Of a stretch of DNA of 64,000 nucleotides, positions 35,031 through 43,459 are shown in pieces. The stretch covers positions 566,473 to 630,472 of the forward strand of contig NZ_JACHCG010000003.1 of assembly GCF_014200595.1 (NCBI RefSeq), read 5' to 3'. Every line of letters begins with the position of its first letter. Position 1 is the stretch's first letter. The DNA comes from Pedobacter cryoconitis (GTDB lineage: Bacteria; Bacteroidota; Bacteroidia; Sphingobacteriales; Sphingobacteriaceae). The notes beneath the pieces are model-generated. The model saw only the letters and a program-made list of their open reading frames with translations. It made no database searches and was not told where the DNA came from. The translations under genes and the position numbers were made by a program.

Positions 35031-35441
35031 TTAACCGAAGTACTCTACAAAGTTGTTTTCAGTTTCGTAAATTTTAACGCAATGCAGTATCGCACCACCT
35101 TGTTGAATATGGGGCAGTAATTGATCCCAAACTGCAATTACCAGGTTTTCTGTTGAAGCCAGTTTGTCTTTCATGAAATCTACATCCAGATTGAGATTTC
35201 TGTGGTCAAGTTTGTCAATAATATGCTCATTGATAATTTCTTTCATCCATTTCAGGTCAACTAAAAAACCCGTTTCAGGGTTTATTTCTCCCTTTACAGT
35301 AACAAATAGCTGATAATTATGACCATGCCAGTTAGGATTGGCACATTTGCCAAAAACCTCCAGGTTATGATCATCAGACCAGTCCGGTCTTGCTAATTTA
35401 TGTGCGGCGTTGAAAGATTCTTTGCGGGTTATATAAATCAT
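35031..35441 (-). CDS. queD: 6-carboxy-5,6,7,8-tetrahydropterin synthase (QueD/PTPS family)
   Basis: A 136-residue enzyme using dihydroneopterin triphosphate from FolE. Zinc-binding histidines are seen in SFNAAHKL and [11 protein letters not shown]. The catalytic DHRNLN motif is near residue 80. The cysteine expected of the PTPS catalytic triad is in FGKCANP near residue 32. It is the first gene of the queD-folE-fabD run, and the adjacency to folE is a common functional pairing for queuosine synthesis. Confidence 0.92.
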   Translation of the reverse strand: MIYITRKESFNAAHKLARPDWSDDHNLEVFGKCANPNWHGHNYQLFVTVKGEINPETGFLVDLKWMKEIINEHIIDKLDHRNLNLDVDFMKDKLASTENLVIAVWDQLLPHIQQGGAILHCVKIYETENNFVEYFG

Positions 35442-35540
35442 ATTTCAGTAATTGACCGCAAATATACGAAGACTATCTAAAAACAAGCAAGGTATGTTCT
35501 GGCTCAGCCGTTTTACCGCGGTGTTTTGTAACTTCGTTAA

Positions 35541-36191
35541 ATGAAGATACTGGTAGTAGCAGCGACAAGAGCCGAATTAGCCGGATGTTGTACAGCTTTT
35601 GAGCTGGCCGAAGGAAATTTTATAGAAACCCCTCATTTCGACCTTTTAATTACTGGTGTAGGAATGACTGCCACCGCATTTGCACTGGGACAGCATTTAT
35701 CCGCAGCTGCGCGTTATAAATTAGTGCTTAATTTAGGAATCGCAGGCTGTTTTGACCGTACTATCCCCCTGGGCAGCCTGGTTAATATTGTGCGTGATGA
35801 GTTTTCAGAATTGGGTGCGGAAAATAAGGATGAGTTTCTGACGATTGAAGACCTCGGTTTTGGAAAAAGCAATTATACAATGGAAGATATCCCTTCTTCT
35901 GTTAATTTATCCGGCCTGCAACTCAATTTACCAGAAGTAAATGGCATTACAGTTAACAAAGTACATGGCAATAAGACAAGTATCCAGGCTTTAACCAGCC
36001 GCCTTAACCCCGTTACTGAAAGCATGGAAGGTGCAGCTGTATTTTATTGCTGTACACACCTGAATATCCCTTGTATTCAAGTCCGCAGTATTTCTAACTA
36101 TGTAGAAGAAAGGAACCGGGACAGCTGGAAGATAGGCCTTGCTATTAAAAACCTGAACGATTGGGCAATTGAATTTTTGACAAACAGTTAA
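35541..36191 (+). CDS. mqnB: Futalosine hydrolase
   Basis: A 216-residue nucleoside-phosphorylase-fold enzyme that removes hypoxanthine from futalosine in the alternative menaquinone pathway. The opening MKILVVAATRAEL, the GVGMTATAFALGQHL segment and the C-terminal ESMEGAAVFYC with the substrate-binding Met-Glu are characteristic. It is followed 34 bases later by mqnD, which makes the assignment firm over other nucleosidases. Confidence 0.93.
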   Translation: MKILVVAATRAELAGCCTAFELAEGNFIETPHFDLLITGVGMTATAFALGQHLSAAARYKLVLNLGIAGCFDRTIPLGSLVNIVRDEFSELGAENKDEFLTIEDLGFGKSNYTMEDIPSSVNLSGLQLNLPEVNGITVNKVHGNKTSIQALTSRLNPVTESMEGAAVFYCCTHLNIPCIQVRSISNYVEERNRDSWKIGLAIKNLNDWAIEFLTNS

Positions 36192-36225
36192 CCAAGCAGC
36201 TACAGGAACTCCTTACATTTACCAC

Positions 36226-37077
36226 ATGAAACTTTCACTCGGCTTTTCTCCTTGTCCAAACGATACTTTTATTTTTGACGCATTGATCCATCATAAAATT
36301 GATACAGAGGGCCTGGAGTTTGAAGTATTCTTTGATGATGTGGAAACCTTAAATCAAAAAGCATTACGTTCAGAACTGGATATCACCAAACTGAGTTTTC
36401 ATGCTTTTGCCCATGTGGTAGAAAAATATGCGCTGCTGGATGCCGGAAGTGCATTAGGCTTCGGAGTTGGCCCATTACTTATCTGCAAGAATGAAGATTT
36501 AATTGGCAGTGCGCGTTTAACTCAAAAAGATTCTACATTAAGTGTCGCTATTCCCGGTGAACTGACTACTGCAAATTTCCTGTTGGGTATTGCTTTTCCC
36601 AACTTGCTCAATAAACAGGTAATGGTTTTCTCAGAAATCCAGGACGCGTTATTAAATCATAGTATTGACCTTGGCCTGATTATTCATGAGAACCGTTTTA
36701 CTTATACAGACAAAGGATTACATAAAATAGTTGACCTGGGTAGTTACTGGGAAGAACTGACAGGCTGTGCAATCCCGCTCGGAGGCATTGTAATTAACCG
36801 TAAGCTTGATCATGAAGTACAACTGAAGGTAAATCGCCTGATCCGCAAATCTGTAGAGTTCGCTTTCCAGAATCCAAAATCAGGAATTGACTTTATTTCC
36901 GCACATGCGCAGGAAATGGAAGAAGCAGTGATGTATAAACACATTGATTTATATGTCAACAAATACTCCATTGATTTAGGTACTGAAGGCAGAAAAGCGA
37001 TAGATATCCTGTTCAAAATGGCTCAGGAAAAAGGGATTATCCCTGAGATTAATCAAAATCTTTACGTGACTAACTAA
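36226..37077 (+). CDS. mqnD: 1,4-dihydroxy-6-naphthoate synthase
   Basis: A 283-residue periplasmic-binding-protein-like enzyme that converts cyclic dehypoxanthinyl futalosine to 1,4-dihydroxy-6-naphthoate in menaquinone synthesis. The signature FSPCPNDTFIFDAL (residues 6-19) and the central histidine region SFHAFAHVV are present. It is co-directional with mqnB. Menaquinone is the usual respiratory quinone of Bacteroidota, and the other mqn genes must lie elsewhere. Confidence 0.94.
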   Translation: MKLSLGFSPCPNDTFIFDALIHHKIDTEGLEFEVFFDDVETLNQKALRSELDITKLSFHAFAHVVEKYALLDAGSALGFGVGPLLICKNEDLIGSARLTQKDSTLSVAIPGELTTANFLLGIAFPNLLNKQVMVFSEIQDALLNHSIDLGLIIHENRFTYTDKGLHKIVDLGSYWEELTGCAIPLGGIVINRKLDHEVQLKVNRLIRKSVEFAFQNPKSGIDFISAHAQEMEEAVMYKHIDLYVNKYSIDLGTEGRKAIDILFKMAQEKGIIPEINQNLYVTN

Positions 37078-37088
37078 GCATCAGTCCG

Positions 37089-37469
37089 CTATTGATTGCA
37101 GGGGCCATCAGGAATTTCACGTGTAATTTTAATCAGTTTAGTCACCACTAAAGTAGAATCAAAATCTGCTGAGACCACCAGGCTGTCCGATTTAATGGCA
37201 TGACATTCTGCCTCAATATAAACAGGTTCGTAAGGTTTCTCAAAATTGAACTTACTATAACCCAGCTCTAACGTTTTAGAGCTGTCAGCAACCCAGTATT
37301 CCCTGCCCTCTTCACAATCTGTAAAAGATTTGATTTCCGGGCCATAGCTATACAATCCCTTGATTATTCTGGTTTTACTTTTTTGAGTCTCTGTGCCGGT
37401 ATGGTTACAAGCTGTAAAAGCAATAGAAAGGACGAATAATAATAAAAATGTATGTTTTAAGGAATTCAT
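37089..37469 (-). CDS. Small hypothetical lipoprotein
   Basis: A 126-residue protein with a lipoprotein signal (HTFLLLFVLSIAFTACNHTG) whose cysteine at residue 21 would be lipidated. The mature part is a short beta-rich domain (IKGLYSYGPEIKSFTDCEEGREYWVADSSKTLEL) containing one further cysteine pair. It resembles secreted NlpE-like small lipoproteins, but this is only a similarity of pattern. It follows two bases after the permease gene, so the two probably share a transcript. Confidence 0.75.
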   Translation of the reverse strand: MNSLKHTFLLLFVLSIAFTACNHTGTETQKSKTRIIKGLYSYGPEIKSFTDCEEGREYWVADSSKTLELGYSKFNFEKPYEPVYIEAECHAIKSDSLVVSADFDSTLVVTKLIKITREIPDGPCNQ

Positions 37470-37470
37470 G

Positions 37471-38703
37471 TCAGAGATCTTGATTTAAGTGATTAATATT
37501 CTTCACGCTCAAATTAGATGACAAAGCTGATGCCATAAACGAGAAAATACTCACTGTGATGAATACTAATAAAAAATCTTTCCATTTAAGGCCAATCGGG
37601 TAAGCGTTACTCATCAGCAGGTTCTCCTGTGACATTTTGACTAACCCAAATTTCTGCTGCAATAAACAAAACACCAACCCAACAAAAAGGCCAAAGACAC
37701 AACCTGCCAGGGTGATCATCATTCCTTCGAAAAGGAATATCTTTCTAATGAGCCCTTTTCCGGCTCCCAGGCTGCTTAATATCGCAATATCTTTCAGCTT
37801 ATCAATAACCAGCATGGTCAGTGAGCCTATGATATTAAAAATGGCAATAATCAGGATAAATGTTAAAATGATATATACTGCCCACTTTTCGGTACTTAAA
37901 ATATTATACAATGCTTTATTCTGCTCCACTCTATCTTTAACAACGTAGTTCTTGCCCAGCTGTTGTGCAATCTTAGCTTTAAAAACATCAGGGTCTACTC
38001 CTTTTTGCAGATTAAGCTCTATCGAAGAGACTTTTATTTCCTCGTTTAATAATTTTCTGGCGAAGCTTAAAGGTACAATAGCGATGTTATCAAAATCCTG
38101 CTGAACTTCAAAAATGCCTGATACCGGGATATACAAATCCATAAAATCATCGGCAGGATTAACAGAACTTGTTTTCAGTCCTTTTTTAGGAGAAAACACC
38201 TGCAACTGGGTAAAAGGGTCATTGGTATTGACCATTAAATAGTTTTGCAAAGCCGAACCGATCACCGCATTAGGGCCAGCCTCGGTTTTGAGGACAAACT
38301 TTCCCTGCACAGTAATACTATCCAGGCTTTTATTTTTAAGATAAGACGTACTTACCCCCTTGACCATCCCTACAGATTGCTTATCACGGTACCGCAGCAA
38401 AGCATTTTCAGAAAGTACTTCAGTAAAGGAATAGACTTCTTTTGCAGATTTCAGCTCCGTAAAAAAAACACTATGCGGATCAAAGGTCTTTCCTTCTGCG
38501 GGTGCAATGACCAGTTGCGGGGTAATGGTATTGAACATCTTCAGCACAACATCTTCAAATCCATTGAATACTGATAAAACAATAATCAATGCTGCACTGC
38601 CTACAAAAACCCCCAACACTGATATGGTAGAAATGATATTTATAGCATTGGTAGACTTTTTAGCAAAGAGATACCTGCGGGCAATATAAAGGGCTGTGTT
38701 CAA
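37471..38703 (-). CDS. Lipoprotein-releasing ABC permease (LolC/LolE type)
   Basis: A 410-residue FtsX-family permease with one N-terminal membrane segment (IISTISVLGVFVGSAALIIVLSVFNGF), a periplasmic MacB-like domain (about 50-270) and three C-terminal membrane segments from about 275. It belongs to the LolCE group that extracts lipoproteins from the inner membrane for passage to the outer membrane. No LolD ATPase is adjacent; it must be encoded elsewhere. The opening NTALYIARRYLFAKKS is typical of Bacteroidota members. Confidence 0.88.
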   Translation of the reverse strand: MNTALYIARRYLFAKKSTNAINIISTISVLGVFVGSAALIIVLSVFNGFEDVVLKMFNTITPQLVIAPAEGKTFDPHSVFFTELKSAKEVYSFTEVLSENALLRYRDKQSVGMVKGVSTSYLKNKSLDSITVQGKFVLKTEAGPNAVIGSALQNYLMVNTNDPFTQLQVFSPKKGLKTSSVNPADDFMDLYIPVSGIFEVQQDFDNIAIVPLSFARKLLNEEIKVSSIELNLQKGVDPDVFKAKIAQQLGKNYVVKDRVEQNKALYNILSTEKWAVYIILTFILIIAIFNIIGSLTMLVIDKLKDIAILSSLGAGKGLIRKIFLFEGMMITLAGCVFGLFVGLVFCLLQQKFGLVKMSQENLLMSNAYPIGLKWKDFLLVFITVSIFSFMASALSSNLSVKNINHLNQDL

Positions 38704-38734
38704 ATGATGGTGGTTTGGTCAAATATACACGTAC

Positions 38735-39373
38735 TTATTTTAAAAAAGGATTGTTTCGTTTTTCATAGCCTATTGTAGTCAGATGGCCATGTCCAGGAAA
38801 TACTTCTACCTTGTCTGGCAGGATAAACAGCTTCTCCCTGATATTATCTATCAGTTGCTGATGGTTACCACCCGGCAAATCTGTCCGGCCAATTGAAGTA
38901 TAGAATAAAACATCACCGCCTACAATAAACCCGTCCTCTTTTGCATAAAAACACAAGTGTGCCGGAGAATGACCAGGTGCGAAAATCAATTCCAGCTCGC
39001 TGTTTCCAAAAGTCACCGTTCCTGTTTCTTCTAAAAAGACTTCTGGCTCTGGTGAAAGTTCGTAGTTTAAGCCCATTTGTGGAGCATATCCTGGAACTGC
39101 CTGAAGAATATATAACTCTCCTTTATGAAATTGCGGCTTTAAACCCCAGGTATCGAAAACAAACTTATTGCCGAAAACATGATCCAGATGGCAATGCGTA
39201 TTTAACAGCAAAACTGGTTTCAACTTGGTTTCTTTAATCCAGCTGGCCAGTATATTCTGCTCACTGCCATCGTACATACCCGGGTCAATAATTACGCACT
39301 CCCCTGTTTCATCATATAAAACATAGGTGTTTTCCTGGTATGGGTTAAATGTAAATTGCTTAAGAGTAATCAT
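38735..39373 (-). CDS. MBL-fold metallo-hydrolase
   Basis: A 212-residue glyoxalase II-like enzyme. The metal motif HxHxDH is THCHLDHVFGNK (about residues 57-68), with further ligands in FAPGHSPAHLCFY, GGDVLF and FPGHGHLTTIG. It probably hydrolyses a thioester or persulfide; the substrate is not deducible. It is the first of several minus-strand genes with gldD and aroE upstream at 12-13 base spacing, so it is likely co-transcribed with them. Confidence 0.9.
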   Translation of the reverse strand: MITLKQFTFNPYQENTYVLYDETGECVIIDPGMYDGSEQNILASWIKETKLKPVLLLNTHCHLDHVFGNKFVFDTWGLKPQFHKGELYILQAVPGYAPQMGLNYELSPEPEVFLEETGTVTFGNSELELIFAPGHSPAHLCFYAKEDGFIVGGDVLFYTSIGRTDLPGGNHQQLIDNIREKLFILPDKVEVFPGHGHLTTIGYEKRNNPFLK

Positions 39374-39385
39374 TGGAGTTTAAAA

Positions 39386-39973
39386 TTAGTTTTTCCATCT
39401 GAAGGTATCAATCATCCGGTCGATATCCTTCTTTATAAAAGTCACAACGGGTGCAACCGAGTCATATTGCGGACGCTCATTAAAATATAAAGCTCCCCTG
39501 AAGTAATGTTTAGCACTATCTGTCAGAAAAAATTGCACAGAGGATGCTGTATTTCCTTCAATTGCATAGTAAATACCATAAACTTTCCGGTCTGGAAAGT
39601 TGATAAGTTTCTGATCTATGGCATTCGCCTTAACCGTATGTTTAAATGCCAATGTACGTGCATCCTCTACTAATCCTTCGTATTCCTTTTGAGAGGAAAC
39701 ACCATAATAAGTAAGGTGAAGACGTGCATTAAACTGTGTAAAGTGAACATTGCTCCAGCAGTCGCCTGCTCCACGCTCCTGATCAGCTTCTATTTTTGTA
39801 TATTTTGGATAGTCGAACGTAAACGGACAACCGTCGTTGTAGGTCAGGTATTCTTTTTTAGGGAATTTAATCTGAAAGTAACCTCTTGGCTTAGGTGTAT
39901 AAGTTTCATTACTGGTACACGCCGCACTCAGGCATAAAATAAAAAAGACGCTGTACAGTAAATATGATTTCAT
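39386..39973 (-). CDS. gldD: Gliding motility lipoprotein GldD
   Basis: A 195-residue outer-membrane-directed lipoprotein; the signal ends at the lipobox LSAACTSNE. The mature N terminus TPKPRGYFQIKFPKKEYLTYNDGCPFTF is the GldD hallmark. GldD is needed for gliding and associated type IX secretion in Flavobacteria, but homologues are kept in non-gliding Bacteroidota. Here it sits between aroE and the MBL-fold hydrolase, not among other gld genes. Confidence 0.93.
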   Translation of the reverse strand: MKSYLLYSVFFILCLSAACTSNETYTPKPRGYFQIKFPKKEYLTYNDGCPFTFDYPKYTKIEADQERGAGDCWSNVHFTQFNARLHLTYYGVSSQKEYEGLVEDARTLAFKHTVKANAIDQKLINFPDRKVYGIYYAIEGNTASSVQFFLTDSAKHYFRGALYFNERPQYDSVAPVVTFIKKDIDRMIDTFRWKN

Positions 39974-39985
39974 GCTTATTTTAGC

Positions 39986-40729
39986 CTAAGGGTTCCAGAT
40001 AAACCAGGACCGTTCTGCCTGAAGCTGCAACATTTCAAATCCATTTTTAATCGCTGCTCCCTTTGCTTTGGCACGTTTCAGAAACTCAGTCTCTTCCGGG
40101 TTATAAACCAGATCGTAAGCCAGATGCTGATCAGTAAGCCACTGATAAGGAATAGCCGGTGCCGCCTCCACATTCGGGAAAGTACCCAGCGGAGTCGTAT
40201 TGATAATGACCTGGTGCTTTTGCAGCAGGTCTTCGGTTAAATCACTATATAAAATCGCATTCGGAGCCACTGTACGCACTACAGAAAGATAAGTAATCTG
40301 CAATTGATCCAATACGTATTTCACTGCTTTTGCTGCCCCCCCATCACCAAGGATCAGCGCATGGGTATGGTGTTTCTTTAAATACGGCTTAAGAGACTCC
40401 TGGAAGCCATATGCATCTGTATTAAATCCTTTAAGCCAGGTTTGCCCGTCTTTATGCTGAATAGAGATACAGTTCACCGCACCTATGGTTTCTGCCGCCG
40501 GATCCAGCTCATTCAGGTAAGTCATTACCCCTACTTTATGAGGAATAGTAACATTCAGACCTGCAAGAGAATCATCTGCTGCAATCAAAGAGACTACAGC
40601 AGCTATATTTTCTATAGGAAAAAGCTCATATTGATGGTCAGCAATTCCTTCCTCCGCAAATTTCTCTGTAAAGAATTTCTTTGAAAATGAATGTGCGAGC
40701 GGATAGCCAATTAGTCCGAATGTTCTCAT
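39986..40729 (-). CDS. aroE: Shikimate dehydrogenase
   Basis: A 247-residue NADP enzyme reducing 3-dehydroshikimate to shikimate. Substrate-binding SHS-like motif AHSFSKKFF (about residues 12-20), the catalytic lysine in LNVTIPHK and the nucleotide-binding GDGGAAKAV are visible, with NTTPLGTFPN near residue 180. It is slightly shorter than many AroE proteins but complete. It heads the aroE-gldD-MBL run. Confidence 0.94.
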   Translation of the reverse strand: MRTFGLIGYPLAHSFSKKFFTEKFAEEGIADHQYELFPIENIAAVVSLIAADDSLAGLNVTIPHKVGVMTYLNELDPAAETIGAVNCISIQHKDGQTWLKGFNTDAYGFQESLKPYLKKHHTHALILGDGGAAKAVKYVLDQLQITYLSVVRTVAPNAILYSDLTEDLLQKHQVIINTTPLGTFPNVEAAPAIPYQWLTDQHLAYDLVYNPEETEFLKRAKAKGAAIKNGFEMLQLQAERSWFIWNP

Positions 40730-40751
40730 ATATGCAACAATAGCAAACCGG

Positions 40752-41519
40752 TTATTTTGCTAAATTAAGGAAGTAATCAAATGTATCTCCTCTTAATCCC
40801 AAACGAATAGTTTCCAATGGAATAACTTCTGCCGGAGCAATATTACCTAAATTCACATTGGTACCAATCAGTTTGATAAACCAAACCTGCTGTTCTTTTT
40901 GAGGAGCTTCCCAGATAATAGTTTCAGCCGGTATCTGTGTCAGTATTTCATCTACTAATCCTTCACGTACTTCACCTGATCCTCTGTAGATGCCTACATT
41001 TCCACCTTCTCTGGCTTCAGCAATCACTTTCCATGAACCTGCTTCAATTTCAGCATTCATCAGCTTGATCCATTTATAAGGTGCAAATATTTTCGTAGCA
41101 TCTTTAGAACCTACTTCTGAAATTACAGTAACGTGTTTAGCTAATTTATGGATGTATTCACATTTAAGATCATGTTCAATTTCAATAGAACCGTCAGAAA
41201 CTTCTGCGTATTCCATACCAAACTGCTCCAGTACACGAATATAATCTTCAAATTGATTACGGATAATAAACGCCTCGAACAAAGTACCTCCAAAATAAGT
41301 CGGGATACCTGCACTGCGATATATATCTAGTTTTTCTTTCAATCTTGGGGTAACAAAGGATGTAGCCCAACCTAATTTTACGATGTCGGAATGGACACCT
41401 GCGACATCAATAAAATCTTCTGTCTGTCTCAAACTGAGGCCCTTGTCCATCACCATAGTTATGCCGCTCTGGCGTGGTTTTACTGGACGTTCGGGAATAT
41501 TATTTAATGGGTAATTCAT
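40752..41519 (-). CDS. Phosphosulfolactate synthase (ComA family)
   Basis: A 255-residue ComA-type TIM-barrel enzyme. In methanogens this adds sulfite to phosphoenolpyruvate to give phosphosulfolactate. Residues matching the family include KPRQSGITMVMDKGLS (about 12-27), DIVKLGWATSF, YFGGTLFEA, VSEVGSKD and WEAPQKEQQVWFI. The ATG at 41519 is preferred; a start at 41582 would lie inside the terminator of the upstream TPR gene. Bacteroidota homologues are common, and a link to sulfonate lipids or osmolytes has been considered, but the role here is unknown. Confidence 0.9.
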   Translation of the reverse strand: MNYPLNNIPERPVKPRQSGITMVMDKGLSLRQTEDFIDVAGVHSDIVKLGWATSFVTPRLKEKLDIYRSAGIPTYFGGTLFEAFIIRNQFEDYIRVLEQFGMEYAEVSDGSIEIEHDLKCEYIHKLAKHVTVISEVGSKDATKIFAPYKWIKLMNAEIEAGSWKVIAEAREGGNVGIYRGSGEVREGLVDEILTQIPAETIIWEAPQKEQQVWFIKLIGTNVNLGNIAPAEVIPLETIRLGLRGDTFDYFLNLAK

Positions 41520-41581
41520 ATCTGCTGTAAAGGTGAAAAAAATAAGGCTTATTTCATCACTATAAATTTGTTTTTCACTCA

Positions 41582-41616
41582 AAAAAGCTTATACCATTAT
41601 CTGATATAAGCTTTTT
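41582..41616 (-). terminator. Terminator of the TPR gene
   Basis: AAAAAGCTTATA pairs perfectly with TATAAGCTTTTT around an 11-base loop. It lies 58 bases after the TPR gene and before the ComA-type gene, both on the minus strand. Confidence 0.85.
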
Positions 41617-41674
41617 AAGGTCATTAATTGCATAATAAAATTGCATCTTGTATGATCAGGTAACAACAATGTGG

Positions 41675-43078
41675 CTATTTAATATATCTGTTAATTACCT
41701 CAATAATTGAATTGTTGTCCTGTAACTGCGGCAGGTATTCAAACAAGATGTAATGTTTGTCCGGATCAGTCACTAAAGCTGTTTCCAGGTAAACCAATGC
41801 CTCTTTATGCTGTCCAAGCGCAAATAAGTACGCGACCTGCCTGTAATAAAGTTCTGCCGCATCGGGGTTATTCTTGATCCCGTCAGAAATAGTTTCTGAG
41901 GCTTCCAATAACCTTCCCTGCTCATAAAGAACAGTGGAAAAATCCAGCCATGCCTCTATATCAAGCGGGTTATATTCCAATACTTTATAATAAGCTTCGA
42001 CAGATTGTTCTATTTGTCCCAGTTTGTAATAAGCATCAGCCATGGCAAACCAAAAGTCAGGATTTTCATCGTCCAGCTCTATCGCTTTCTTATAAAAGTG
42101 CAGCGATTCGAAATAGCGCTCCTCAAAATTCAGCGTTACCCCTATTCCAAACCAGGCATCTGCCAGCTTACTATCCATCTTCACAGACTTTTTATAGTAA
42201 GCGCGTGCTTCATCCATACGTTCCAGCTTTTCATAACATTCCCCTATTGCACAATAGGTATCTGCATTTGGCTGCTCATATTCCCAGGTTTGTTTATAAA
42301 CTTCTATAGCCTCGGCATAACGGTCAAGTTGTACCAGTGCATTTCCTTTATTATAATAAGCTGAAGCAAAATTATCTTTAATCAGAATCGCATAATCGTA
42401 GGCATCGATCGCTTTTTCAAACAGATCAAGCTTATGATAAGAGTTTGCCAGGTTATACCATGCTGCATAAGAATAGGGATCGTTGTCGATATATTCCATA
42501 TAAAACTGGATACTTTCTTCTTGTTTGTCTAAAATATCGTAGCAGAAAGCCAGTTCATATAAACCGTCTTTATTCTCCATATTTTGTTCCAGACTCTGCT
42601 TGATATACTTGATTGCACTTTCGTAATCCAGCATATTCTGATAAACATAAGCGATTTGAAGCAGTATTTCGTCTGTAGTTTCCGCGAAAGTCAATGCAAT
42701 CTGAAAGTTATCCAATGCTTCGGCATAACGCTCCAGGCTATTGTATATATTTCCGCGAAGTACATAGATCTCTGATTCTGATGCTTCGAGCATTTCTGCT
42801 TTTTGCAAAGAGAAAAATGCCTTGTCTATCTGATCAGTAACAAAATAAAGCTGCGCTTGCTTAATTAAAAAAATTGCGGCATATGGATGCTGGTTTAGGG
42901 CATACTCTATCACCTGAAGTGCCTTTACGGGGTCACTCTTTTCTATATAGTAGTCAATGATGTTCTCAAAAGCCTGGGCATCAAAAAAATACTGATCCTG
43001 GTTCCTTATCATCTCTTCGTAACGCTCTACCGAACGCTGCGCATCATCACTAAAATCAAAGTAAAATTCCTCTTCCAT
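41675..43078 (-). CDS. Tetratricopeptide repeat protein
   Basis: A 467-residue protein made of about a dozen TPR units from residue 40 onward; typical patterns are SAIKYIKQSLEQNMEN, AWYNLANSYHKLDLFEKAIDAY and AYYNKGNALVQLDRYAEAIEVY. No signal peptide or membrane segment is seen, so it is cytoplasmic. It would act as a protein-interaction scaffold. It is monocistronic with its own terminator. The binding partner cannot be read from the sequence. Confidence 0.9.
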   Translation of the reverse strand: MEEEFYFDFSDDAQRSVERYEEMIRNQDQYFFDAQAFENIIDYYIEKSDPVKALQVIEYALNQHPYAAIFLIKQAQLYFVTDQIDKAFFSLQKAEMLEASESEIYVLRGNIYNSLERYAEALDNFQIALTFAETTDEILLQIAYVYQNMLDYESAIKYIKQSLEQNMENKDGLYELAFCYDILDKQEESIQFYMEYIDNDPYSYAAWYNLANSYHKLDLFEKAIDAYDYAILIKDNFASAYYNKGNALVQLDRYAEAIEVYKQTWEYEQPNADTYCAIGECYEKLERMDEARAYYKKSVKMDSKLADAWFGIGVTLNFEERYFESLHFYKKAIELDDENPDFWFAMADAYYKLGQIEQSVEAYYKVLEYNPLDIEAWLDFSTVLYEQGRLLEASETISDGIKNNPDAAELYYRQVAYLFALGQHKEALVYLETALVTDPDKHYILFEYLPQLQDNNSIIEVINRYIK

Positions 43079-43459
43079 TGTATGAATAATTAAAGAACAG
43101 CTCCCTTTTTTCCTAAAATACAGTATAAGTTTACAGTATTATATAGCATGCAACCGAAATAATTATCAACATCCAAACAACTGACATCGTAATTCGTTGA
43201 TAGTATTAAATTTAGCGGTAAATAAGCCCCTGGCCTGGGTCAGCATTATTCATACGATTTACAGTTTTAGCTGTAATGAAACTTGCTTAAGCATGTCCAT
43301 GTTATGAGTAAAAAAACTCATGCAGGTTTATATTGCTATTTGGGGTTTTTCCTGAATTGATACAAAGTAACGCAACTTAATTTTAATCTGCGTAAAATTC
43401 AAGTCAAGAAATTAACAGTATTTTTTTTGTTGATTTGTATAAATCAATACCAATAAACT
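43079..43459. other. Divergent intergenic region
   Basis: About 380 AT-rich bases separate the TPR gene and the aldehyde dehydrogenase gene. It contains a perfect TTGATTT-GTAT-AAATCAA repeat at 43430-43447, 12 bases before the dehydrogenase start, and a small ATGAGT/ACTCAT hairpin near 43306-43321. No RNA or short gene was recognised. Confidence 0.55.
43430..43447 (+). promoter_or_regulatory. Inverted repeat, possible operator
   Basis: TTGATTT-GTAT-AAATCAA is a 7-bp inverted repeat with a 4-bp spacer that ends 12 bases before the aldehyde dehydrogenase ATG. A regulator dimer bound here would block the promoter or early transcription. Confidence 0.4.
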
